15,164 nt of DNA from Chloroflexaceae bacterium (lineage in GTDB: Bacteria; Chloroflexota; Chloroflexia; Chloroflexales; Chloroflexaceae): NCBI GenBank assembly GCA_026417815.1, contig JAOACN010000292.1, positions 1 to 15,164 of the forward strand, read 5' to 3'. The notes beneath the pieces were generated by a model. The model searched no databases. It was not told where the DNA came from and was given only the letters and a program-made list of their open reading frames with translations. The position numbers were made by a program, and so were the translations under genes. Of this stretch, positions 7,331-13,894 are shown in pieces; within the stretch, counting starts at the first letter, position 1, and each line of letters begins with the position of its first letter.

Positions 7331-7366
7331 GTTTCCGCCCGCGGCGGGCGCGCGCCCGGGCGCAGC
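7331..7366 (+). repeat. GC-only stacked palindromes, repeat family copy 1
   Basis: The tract 7335-7363 contains only G and C. It holds overlapping palindromes: CGCCCGC-G-GCGGGCG (7336-7350), GGGCGCGCGCCC (7346-7357) and GCGCCCGGGCGC (7352-7363). A related 37-bp stretch occurs in inverted orientation at 8691-8727 with a handful of differences. It lies between the SDR stop and the ATL start and could end SDR transcription. Confidence 0.6.
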
Positions 7367-7417
7367 CTTCCGCCCCTCCCCCGACGGATACGCAACAAGG
7401 CCGGGCAGCGACGAGGC

Positions 7418-8176
7418 TCAGGCCAGGCGTCCGCCGTCCACGGCGAGGGTGGCGCCGGTGACGAACGAAGCGCCATCGGAGCAGAGCCAGAGCACCGCCG
7501 AGGCCACCTCCTCAGGGGTGCCGAGGCGGCCCACCGGCTCGCTCTCGGCGAACTGCTGCAGGAGGCGCTCATCGCCACCGGTGAACACGTCGATCAAGGG
7601 GGTGTGGATGGTGCCGGGCAACACGGCATTGATGCGGATATTGTTGCGGGCGTATTCGAGGGCGGCGGCCTTTGTGAGCCCAACGATGCCGTGCTTGCTC
7701 GCCACGTAGGCCGACACGCCGCGGGAACCGGCCATGCCGGCGGTTGAGGAGGTGTTGACAATCACCCCGCCGCCCTGCCGGAGCATCTGCTGCAGTTCGT
7801 ACTTCATGCACAGCCAGACGCCCTTCAGATTAATACCGATGACCCGATCCCAGGCTTCTTCGGGATAATCGGCCAGCAGGGCCTGGGGGCCGGAGATACC
7901 CGCATTGTTGTGGGCAATATCAAGCTGGCCGTACATCTCCAGGGCCGTGCCGATCATCGCCTCGACGTCGGCGCGCTGAGATACGTCGGCCCGCACGAAG
8001 ATCGCATCGGTGTTCTCGGCGCGGGCCAGCGCCGCCGTCTCCTCGCCGGCCTCGACCTGAACATCGGCTACCACCACCTTTGCGCCGGCGCGAGCGAAGG
8101 CGAGGGCCGAGGCGCGCCCGATGCCCGAAGCCGCGCCGGTCACCAGGGCGACCTTACCGCGAAACTCTGGCCACAT
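7418..8176 (-). CDS. SDR family NAD(P)-dependent oxidoreductase
   Basis: 252-residue classical short-chain dehydrogenase/reductase. It has the nucleotide-binding TGAASGIG at 13-20, NNAG at 90-93, the active-site N116, S144, Y157 and K161 (YxxxK in YVASK), and the C-terminal FVTGATLAVDGG. D38 at the end of the second strand (VVADV) favours NAD(H) over NADP(H). Length is exactly typical (about 250). The substrate cannot be told from sequence; FabG-like, sugar- and cyclohexanol-dehydrogenase-like members share these motifs. The start is set by a strong AGGAGGA 8 nt before ATG 8176; the longer open frame upstream is not coding. It is probably transcribed alone or with the ATL gene 140 bp downstream. 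Confidence 0.94.
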   Translation of the reverse strand: MWPEFRGKVALVTGAASGIGRASALAFARAGAKVVVADVQVEAGEETAALARAENTDAIFVRADVSQRADVEAMIGTALEMYGQLDIAHNNAGISGPQALLADYPEEAWDRVIGINLKGVWLCMKYELQQMLRQGGGVIVNTSSTAGMAGSRGVSAYVASKHGIVGLTKAAALEYARNNIRINAVLPGTIHTPLIDVFTGGDERLLQQFAESEPVGRLGTPEEVASAVLWLCSDGASFVTGATLAVDGGRLA

Positions 8177-8184
8177 AGTATCGA

Positions 8185-8191
8185 TCCTCCT
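8185..8191 (-). promoter_or_regulatory. Ribosome binding site of the SDR gene
   Basis: AGGAGGA on the - strand with 8-nt spacing to ATG 8176. It decides the start, since the open frame continues much further upstream with unrelated sequence. Confidence 0.85.
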
Positions 8192-8381
8192 GAGCCACAA
8201 ATACACCACGAAGGCACAAGAATACGAGGATTGAGAGGGTCTGGAAGGGCAAAGTCCTCCAAAAAACGCTGTCTGGTATGGTGTGTCGTAGATAACACTT
8301 TTTTCAACAGAGCAACGCGTCCGATCCCTGCGCGTTTGTACAATCGACATGTGATTGCAGCGAGTGCGCGAGGGAACAGGT

Positions 8382-8582
8382 ATGTTTGAGGAGCAAGAAC
8401 GGCACGGGCGCCGGGAAGAGGGCAACCAGGCGGCCACCGAAGATACGGCTGCTCCCGAACCGGTGACGCGCCCGGCCGATGAGGCCCCACCAGCGACGCC
8501 TGCGACGCCTGCGACGCTGCGCCCGCCGCAACGCCCGACCGTGTGGCGCTGGCACGTGCGCCGGCGCCGACGCAGGAAGTAG
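8382..8582 (+). CDS. Possible small Arg-tailed hypothetical protein
   Basis: A 66-residue frame that I do not recognise. It begins MFEEQERHGRREEG, is charged and Pro/Ala/Thr-rich in the middle, and ends in VWRWHVRRRRRRK. A tandem 9-bp repeat, GCGACGCCT (8493-8519, three units, the last imperfect), encodes the Ala-Thr-Pro repeats. GAGGGAACAGG upstream offers a weak ribosome site. The acidic start and basic end could suit a small nucleic-acid- or membrane-associated protein, but low complexity in GC-rich DNA also produces such frames by chance. It sits alone between the SDR promoter region and repeats. Confidence 0.35.
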   Translation: MFEEQERHGRREEGNQAATEDTAAPEPVTRPADEAPPATPATPATLRPPQRPTVWRWHVRRRRRRK

Positions 8583-8690
8583 CCCTCGGGCATGGTTTCG
8601 CTGCACAGCCTTCAGTGTTACCTTTCGGGGGAGGCGCGGAGGGCGCAGACCTCGGCGATCCTCTGGTTCTGCCCGCGGCGGCAGACGTGC

Positions 8691-8727
8691 TGGCTTCGCC
8701 GGGCCGCGCGCCCGCTGCGGGCGGAAC
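8691..8727 (-). repeat. GC-rich palindromic repeat family copy 2
   Basis: Read on the - strand it begins GTTCCGCCCGCAGCGGGCG and ends CGGCGAAGCC, closely matching 7331-7366 with a few substitutions and a 1-bp length difference. The palindromes are slightly decayed compared with copy 1. Confidence 0.5.
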
Positions 8728-8734
8728 GGGGGTC

Positions 8735-8757
8735 GGAGGGGGGCGTAACCTCCCTCC
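8735..8757. repeat. Hairpin, 9-bp stem
   Basis: GGAGGGGGG (8735-8743) pairs with CCTCCCTCC (8749-8757), with one G-T wobble, around CGTAA. It adjoins copy B of the 106-bp repeat and the GC-rich copy 2, so three hairpin elements stand in a row. It may contribute to ending bchH transcription. Confidence 0.5.
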
Positions 8758-8766
8758 AACCCGAAC

Positions 8767-8872
8767 GTACGGGTTCAGAATTGGGGTAACCCCGCAGACC
8801 TGGGAGCGAGGGCGTCCCGCCCTCGTCAGGTTTCGAGGGCACGATGCCCTCGCTCCCAGGAGAAGTGTGAAC
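8767..8872 (-). repeat. 106-bp multi-hairpin dispersed repeat, copy B
   Basis: Inverted relative to copy A at 5756-5861, about 95 percent identical and with equal length. The two internal hairpins and the enclosing 15-bp arms are fully conserved; the differences cluster near one end. Its ends GTACGTGTTCA and TGAACCCGTAC (seen on the - strand, starting slightly outside the shared part) form near-perfect terminal inverted repeats. Confidence 0.9.
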
Positions 8873-8963
8873 ACGTACCCCGAACGCTGGAAGGGCGCAC
8901 CTCTCCCCGCGCGCAATCCAGAGAGTTTCCCCACCCTCCTCAGGCGTTCGTGTGGACAGGCCC

Positions 8964-11900
8964 CTAGCGCACCCCCTCCAGGCGGTCCTCAAGGTCGGCG
9001 TGGAGGGTGCGCAGGCGTTCGAGGGTCTCCTCGTCGGTCTGCCAGATGCCGCGGCTGTGCGCTTCGAGCAGTCGCCCGACGGCGTTGCGGGCAGCCTCGG
9101 GGTTGGCGGCCTCCAGGCGCTGGCGCATGGCATCGTCGAGGATGAAGGTTGCCGCGGCCTGGTCATAGACCCAGTTGTCCACCGCGCTGGTGGTGGCGCT
9201 CCAGCCGAGCATGTAGGTAAAGCGGTGGGCGATCTCGGCGGCGCCGTTGTGGCCGTGCTTGAGCATGCCTTCATACCACCTGGGGTTGAGCAGACGGGTG
9301 CGGTACTCGACCCGCAGCACCTGTTCCAGGCTCTGCACGCGGGTCTCGGCGGTGAAGCTTTCGACGTAGCTGAGGGGCACGGTCCTGCCGGTGGCGCGTT
9401 CAGCGGCGGCCTTGAGGGCGCCGGAGTAGCCATAGTAGTGCTGCATATCGGTCAAGCCGTATTCGACCGAGTCGATCTCCTGGGCCACGCGACCCACCGT
9501 CTTGAGCAGCGAGCGGAGCACCTCAGGCTGCGCTGCGCCACCCTTCTCTCCGCCAAAGGCATAGGCATTGCGCTTGATGAACAGTTCCTCGAGTTCGCGG
9601 CGGTCCTCCCAGGCGCTGCCCTCGATGGCCTCGTCCACATCGGTGCCGTAGGTGCCCTCGGCCTGGGTGAAGACACGGGCCGTCGCCGCCTCCCAGGTCT
9701 TGCCTTCGGCTAGCAGCGCCTGCACGTGCTTGCGAATGAAGTTCAGTTCCTCCGGTTCTTCGGCCCGGGCGGCGTCGCAGATCAGGCGGTCAAGCAGATC
9801 GATCGTGCCGGCGAAGGTATCGCGAAAGATGCCCGAGGCGGTCATGAGCACATCAATGCGCGGGCGGCCCAGCTCCTCAAGGGGGATGAGGGCGTAGCGC
9901 CCCACCTTGCCCTGGCCGTCCTTGACCGGGCGAGCGCCGATCAGGCCGAGGACGGTGCCGATGGCTTCGCCCTTGGTCTTGATCGAGTCGAGGCCCCAGA
10001 GGACCTGGGCGATGGTCTCGGGGTAGTCGCCGTTGTGTTCGGCGCGATGGGCGGCGATGAGCGCCTCGGCGATGCGCACGCCGCGCTGGTAGGCGCTGTC
10101 GGAGGGGACGCGGAAGGGGTCAAGGCTGTGAATGTTGCGCCCGGTGGGCAGCACGGCCAGCCCGTCGCGGATGAGGTCGCCGCCGGGAGCGGCGGGGATG
10201 TAGCGCCCATCGAGGCCGCGGAGCAGGAAGTCCAGTTCCTGGGTATTATCGCGCAGGGCGGCGAGCATGGCCCGCCCCAGTTCGGTGAGCGGCACGAGGA
10301 AGATGTTCCAGGCCGCGGCCCCGGCCTCGCTGATGCCCAGGACGGCCTGCCAGGCCCGTTCGGGCGCTTCGCCGTCGAACACGGCCCGTCGCACGAACTC
10401 ATTGCAGACCGTCTCGACGCGGTCGCGCAGTTGCAGCGCGGCGAGGTCGCCCCGGCGCGCCCGGGCCAGCAGGGCGGTGTAGCCGTCCTGGGCCTGCCCT
10501 TCGCCCGCGGCGCGCCCGGTCACGGCGCTCATCGCCAGGTCGCCCAGGCCGGGGTTGCCATCGCGGGGGATCTTGAGCGCCTCGACCACCAGGGTCAGTT
10601 GCTCCTCGGCGGGCGGGGCGCTGCCCAGGACGTGGAGACGATCGGTGATGAGGGTGGCCTCCAGATCGCGCAGGTAGGCATAGACCCGCGAGGCGAAATC
10701 GGCGAATGGCTCGTCGGTGTAGCGCGCCAGTTCCGCATCGAGGTTAAGGAGTTCGATCTTTTGCACGATGGCCGCCTCGAGATCCTCAACCGGGCGTTCG
10801 CGGTACTCTTCGAGGATGTCCTTGAGGGCCTGCAGTTCCTTGTACAGCCCGGCGCGGCCGTAGGGCGGAATGGCGTGGCCGACGATGACCGAGAAACCGC
10901 GGCGCTTGGCAATGTTGGCCTCGGCCGGGTTGTTGATCGGATAGATGTAGAAGTTAGGCACGGCGCCCAGGAGCACATCGGGCCAGCAGCGCTCGGTGAC
11001 GCCGAGTTGCACCCCGGGCATCCACTCCGCCGTGCCGTGCATACCCACGTGGACGATGGCGTGGGCGCCGAACTGCTCGGTCAGGTACTTGTAGAACAGG
11101 GCGTACTGATGGTGCGGCGTATTCTCGCGGTCGAAGAGCAGGCGCATGGGGTCGCCGGGCATGCCGATCATCGGCTGGACGCCGATGTAGATATTGCCGA
11201 GGGTCATCCCGCCCAGGCGCACGGCATCGCGCCCGGCGGGGGCAATATCGCCGGGGAAGGGCCCCCAGCGGTCGTTGATGCGCTCCTGATCCGTGGGGCG
11301 CAGCCAGGCGTGGAAGTGCTCGCGGCTGGCCGTGGGGCGCGACACCGGGGGGTGACCGGGGGGCAATTCAGGCAGGTCGGCGCGGATGGAAGCCTCAAGG
11401 CAGCGGGCCAGCTGGGCCGGGTCGCGCGGGTACTCGCCAACGCTGTAGCCGGCGGCCTTGAGCCGGTCGAGGAGGGCGATGAGCGTGGCGGGCACATCGA
11501 GCAGCGCCGCGGTGGCGGTATTGCCCTGGCCGGGGGGATAGTTATACACCACCAGGGCCAGTTTCTTTTCGCGATTGGGCGTATGGCGCAGGCGCACGAA
11601 CCCGCGGGCAAGGGTGGCCAGCCGTTCGAGGCGGTCGGGCACGGTGCCGATCTCGTTGCCGCGCATACCGCCAAGGACCACGGGCGCCACGGCGCCATCC
11701 ATCTCGGGCAGTGAGTAGAGGATGGCAGCCTGGATAGGGCCAACGCCGTGTTGGCGCCAGTGGTCCTCATCTTGCACAAAGAGCGGCGAGGCCACGATGT
11801 AGGGAACGTCGAGCTTGCCGAGCAGTTCGCGGGCCACGGCGACGGTCAGGCCGGCCTTGGAAGACCCGGCCGGCCCGCCCACCAGCGGAAAGCCCATGGT

Positions 11901-12812
11901 GTTGATCACCAGGTCCACATTGAGCCTGGTGAGCCACTCGCGCACCACGATATGGCTCTCGATGCCCTGGACGAAGATCGGCAGCACGCGCAGACCGGCG
12001 GCCTCGAGCGCGCGCACCAGGTCGGCGTGGTAATGGGTGCCGCCGAGGATATGGGCGCGGAAGGAGAGGACGGCGACGGTGCCCGGGGGCGTCGCTGGAA
12101 CGCGAGCGCCCCTGGTGCGGGCGCGATCCTTCTCCCAGCGCAGATACTCCTCAGGCTTGCCGAAGAAGCGTGGCGCGTCAGGATGGGCAAAACCCATCCC
12201 CGGCAGTTCCATGGCGGGGGCCACGTGGAGCTTCGTAAGCCCGCAGTACTCGCGCAGAATCAACCGGAACATATTCGCCGTATTGGCGACATTGCGGTTG
12301 TTCCAGTAGGTGGTAACGTTGGTCCAGTTGCGGAAGTCGTTCAGGCGCTTGCCGGGCAGGAAATTGACCAGCTTCGAGGTGATCTTCTGGAGCTTGACAT
12401 AACCATAGAAGGCGTCTTCTTCGCGATTGCCGACGAGGAGGCGGGCGACGTTCTGCACCGGTTTGGGCATGCCGCCGCCTTTGCCGCGCATGGCGTAGTT
12501 GCCCACTTTGGTCAGGCGCATCACTTCGGGGAGGCCCTCGAAGCAGAATACCACGGGCGGGTCAAGGCGCTCAACGGTGGGCACGAGCCACTCGGCGGTT
12601 TCGGGGAGGGTGATGATCGAGGTTATCAGACAGGCGCAGCGCGCAAGGGCGGCTTCGACCTCGTCCGGGCGACGTTGCACATCGCTATCCTCGAACACGT
12701 GCACCTTAAACTCCGGCACCTCGCTACGCACCTCAGCCTCGGCCTGTCGGAACAGATCGTGGCTGTAGCGTTGAAGACCCAGGATCAGCACAAACTCGAT
12801 CGGGCGCGCCAT
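8964..12812 (-). CDS. bchH: Magnesium chelatase subunit H (BchH type)
   Basis: 1282-residue large subunit of Mg-chelatase, which inserts Mg2+ into protoporphyrin IX at the entry to bacteriochlorophyll synthesis, working with the ATPase subunits BchI and BchD. The N-terminal ChlH/BchH domain (FCFEGLPEVMRLTKVG) is followed by the CobN/Mg-chelatase domain with GTHYHADLVRAL and MHGTAEWMPG at 591-600, which holds the His/Glu of the active-site region. The length matches the family (1200-1330). The start ATG has GAGGAGGA at 5-nt spacing, which beats an upstream TTG at 12827. No bchI or bchD is adjacent. Green phototrophs often carry paralogues BchH, BchS and BchT; I cannot separate these from the sequence alone. 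CobN is less likely, given the strong ChlH-like N-terminus. A sigma70-like promoter lies just upstream, and a divergent PAS-STAS regulator shares the region. Confidence 0.93.
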   Translation of the reverse strand: MARPIEFVLILGLQRYSHDLFRQAEAEVRSEVPEFKVHVFEDSDVQRRPDEVEAALARCACLITSIITLPETAEWLVPTVERLDPPVVFCFEGLPEVMRLTKVGNYAMRGKGGGMPKPVQNVARLLVGNREEDAFYGYVKLQKITSKLVNFLPGKRLNDFRNWTNVTTYWNNRNVANTANMFRLILREYCGLTKLHVAPAMELPGMGFAHPDAPRFFGKPEEYLRWEKDRARTRGARVPATPPGTVAVLSFRAHILGGTHYHADLVRALEAAGLRVLPIFVQGIESHIVVREWLTRLNVDLVINTMGFPLVGGPAGSSKAGLTVAVARELLGKLDVPYIVASPLFVQDEDHWRQHGVGPIQAAILYSLPEMDGAVAPVVLGGMRGNEIGTVPDRLERLATLARGFVRLRHTPNREKKLALVVYNYPPGQGNTATAALLDVPATLIALLDRLKAAGYSVGEYPRDPAQLARCLEASIRADLPELPPGHPPVSRPTASREHFHAWLRPTDQERINDRWGPFPGDIAPAGRDAVRLGGMTLGNIYIGVQPMIGMPGDPMRLLFDRENTPHHQYALFYKYLTEQFGAHAIVHVGMHGTAEWMPGVQLGVTERCWPDVLLGAVPNFYIYPINNPAEANIAKRRGFSVIVGHAIPPYGRAGLYKELQALKDILEEYRERPVEDLEAAIVQKIELLNLDAELARYTDEPFADFASRVYAYLRDLEATLITDRLHVLGSAPPAEEQLTLVVEALKIPRDGNPGLGDLAMSAVTGRAAGEGQAQDGYTALLARARRGDLAALQLRDRVETVCNEFVRRAVFDGEAPERAWQAVLGISEAGAAAWNIFLVPLTELGRAMLAALRDNTQELDFLLRGLDGRYIPAAPGGDLIRDGLAVLPTGRNIHSLDPFRVPSDSAYQRGVRIAEALIAAHRAEHNGDYPETIAQVLWGLDSIKTKGEAIGTVLGLIGARPVKDGQGKVGRYALIPLEELGRPRIDVLMTASGIFRDTFAGTIDLLDRLICDAARAEEPEELNFIRKHVQALLAEGKTWEAATARVFTQAEGTYGTDVDEAIEGSAWEDRRELEELFIKRNAYAFGGEKGGAAQPEVLRSLLKTVGRVAQEIDSVEYGLTDMQHYYGYSGALKAAAERATGRTVPLSYVESFTAETRVQSLEQVLRVEYRTRLLNPRWYEGMLKHGHNGAAEIAHRFTYMLGWSATTSAVDNWVYDQAAATFILDDAMRQRLEAANPEAARNAVGRLLEAHSRGIWQTDEETLERLRTLHADLEDRLEGVR

Positions 12813-12817
12813 TGCAG

Positions 12818-12825
12818 TCCTCCTC
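12818..12825 (-). promoter_or_regulatory. Ribosome binding site of bchH
   Basis: GAGGAGGA on the - strand, 5 nt before ATG 12812. It fixes the bchH start five codons inside the longest open frame. Confidence 0.85.
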
Positions 12826-12841
12826 AATGTCAGCTTCTCTT

Positions 12842-12869
12842 ATTATGCTTTATGTCGGGAATTATTCAA
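12842..12869 (-). promoter_or_regulatory. Putative sigma70-type promoter of bchH
   Basis: On the - strand: TTGAAT (12864-12869) as -35, 16 bp, then CATAAT (12842-12847) as -10, with 4 and 5 of 6 matches to consensus. It sits in an AT-rich island that contrasts with the GC-rich surroundings. The predicted start near 12835 gives a leader of about 22 nt containing the ribosome site. Confidence 0.55.
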
Positions 12870-12917
12870 CTTTTGCAATTAGGGAAAAAAGGCTGTGCAA
12901 TGCGTAATTCGATTGCG

Positions 12918-12935
12918 TGTAATCGCGTGGTTACA
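12918..12935. promoter_or_regulatory. 18-bp palindrome TGT-N12-ACA, candidate operator
   Basis: TGTAATCGCGTGGTTACA: arms TGTAATC and GGTTACA pair at 6 of 7 positions. It fits TGT-N12-ACA, the site known for PpsR/CrtJ repressors of photosynthesis genes in purple bacteria. It lies in the divergent bchH/PAS-STAS region, 48 bp outside the bchH -35 and 62 bp before the PAS-STAS start. Which protein would bind it here is unknown. Confidence 0.35.
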
Positions 12936-12997
12936 GGCGTCAACTATTATTGCGTCAGCCGCTTGCACATGGACGGGGGAAGAGAAAGCAGCAGCCT

Positions 12998-13894
12998 ATG
13001 TCCAACGTTCCCACCTCACTCGAGACGCTCAGCGTGGAAAACAATGCACTGCGGGCCGAACTGGCGCGTTACCGGGCGATTTTTGAACATCTCAGCCTGG
13101 GGATGCATGTCTACCGGCTGGAAGATCGTGACGACGATCGAACGCTGCGCATGGTGGCGGCAAACCCGATGGTTGAGGAGATGACCGGGGTGAAACCGGC
13201 GGACGTTGTCGGCAGAACCCTCGATGAGAACTTCCCCGGGCTGCGCGAACAGGGTATGCCCCGGTCCTACGCTGAAGTTGTGCGCACGGGGCAGCCGCTC
13301 ACCTTCGAAGTGACCTACGGCGATGAGCGGGTGATCACCGGCGCCTTTGCGGTGCGCGCCGTTCCATTGCCGAACGATGAACTGGCAGTGATGTTCGAAA
13401 ACATTACGGCGCGCAAACAGGTAGAACAGGAGTTGCGACGGCTGAATGCCGAACTGGAGCAGCGGGTGGCCGAGCGCACCGCCGCTCTGGAACGCAGCGA
13501 GCGGTTTCTCCACCATGTGCTCGATGCCTCGCCGGCGGCGATCTACATCAAAGATCTCGAAGGGCGGTTCATATTTTGCTCAACCGCAACGCCGCCGCGG
13601 TGGTTGGCCGGGCGCCGGACGACCTGGTCGGGCATGCCGACAGCGAGTTTTTCGCCGAAGCGCATGTCGCCCGGTGGCGGGCCGCCGAGCGGAAAGCCGC
13701 GCGGACGGGCCAGGTCGTGGTCCAGGAAGAAACGGCCCCGATGCCCGATGGCGTACACACCTTTCTTTCCATTCGCGCGCCGATGTACGACGAGCACGGC
13801 AAGGTCTTCGCAATCAGCGGGTTCTCGACCGATATTACCGACCGGGTCCGGGTCGAAGAGCAACTGCGCCAGGCCCGCGAGCGGCTCCAGCTAA
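12998..13894 (+). CDS. PAS-STAS regulator, N-terminal part (frameshifted)
   Basis: The first part of a multi-PAS regulator. Residues 8-26 form a short coiled coil. A PAS domain (about 26-138) ends in the typical ENITARKQVE. A coiled-coil linker (139-168) leads into a second PAS domain, HHVLDASPAAIYIKDLEGRF. After about residue 193 (TTTT at 13574-13577) the frame loses family resemblance and the PAS domain continues in the frame of 13576-15051; the remaining residues to 13894 are a shadow sequence. Start ATG 12998 is chosen because it begins the coherent N-terminus; the longer frame starts at a TTG at 12950 with no ribosome site. The gene is divergent from bchH. PAS domains sense light, redox, oxygen or ligands; no cofactor-binding residue can be assigned. 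An intact protein would have about 684 residues. Confidence 0.75.
   Translation: MSNVPTSLETLSVENNALRAELARYRAIFEHLSLGMHVYRLEDRDDDRTLRMVAANPMVEEMTGVKPADVVGRTLDENFPGLREQGMPRSYAEVVRTGQPLTFEVTYGDERVITGAFAVRAVPLPNDELAVMFENITARKQVEQELRRLNAELEQRVAERTAALERSERFLHHVLDASPAAIYIKDLEGRFIFCSTATPPRWLAGRRTTWSGMPTASFSPKRMSPGGGPPSGKPRGRARSWSRKKRPRCPMAYTPFFPFARRCTTSTARSSQSAGSRPILPTGSGSKSNCARPASGSS
13574..13577 (+). other. Frameshift point in the PAS-STAS gene
   Basis: In a run of four T the reading frame changes by -1. One added T restores GRFIFLLNRNAAAVVG; removing two T restores GRFILLNRNAAAVVG. Both read smoothly through the second PAS domain. The run is short for a sequencing slip and no classical slippery heptamer is present. 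Confidence 0.75.

Larger units (their letters stand above)
8583..8963. other. 381-bp repeat-rich spacer downstream of bchH
   Basis: No gene is supported here. It holds a GC-rich palindrome copy (8691-8727), a 9-bp-stem hairpin (8735-8757), a small AACCCG/CGGGTT hairpin (8758-8775), copy B of the 106-bp repeat (8767-8872), and a half-site GTTTCCCCACC (8925-8935) that recalls the palindrome at 1-29. Long frames across this stretch on both strands encode repeat-derived peptides and are rejected. bchH transcription probably ends in this region. Confidence 0.7.

Noticed and set aside
8191..8226. Sequence resembling the widely dispersed 'ccacgaaggcac' type intergenic motif
   Set aside because: The resemblance is from memory, the match is short and there is no second copy in the window to compare with.
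8335..8350. TGTACAATCG shared by 5635-5646 and 8335-8346 as a possible + strand -10 region
   Set aside because: TACAAT lacks a -35 partner at both places and 10 shared bases are too few to call a promoter family.
8177..8593. N-terminal extension of the SDR frame
   Set aside because: A strong ribosome site and the Rossmann fold place the start at 8176; the upstream part is low-complexity leader sequence.
8140..8934. 264-residue frame on the - strand
   Set aside because: It runs through the repeats of the spacer and the SDR leader; Arg/Pro/Ala-rich with no domain.
9726..11714. 662-residue frame on the + strand opposite bchH
   Set aside because: A long antisense shadow caused by GC-rich codon use; BchH motifs on the - strand are unequivocal.
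12873..12901. TTGCAA-N17-TGCAAT as a + strand promoter for the PAS-STAS gene
   Set aside because: Spacing is right but the -10 matches only 4 of 6; other AT-rich choices in the same region are as good.
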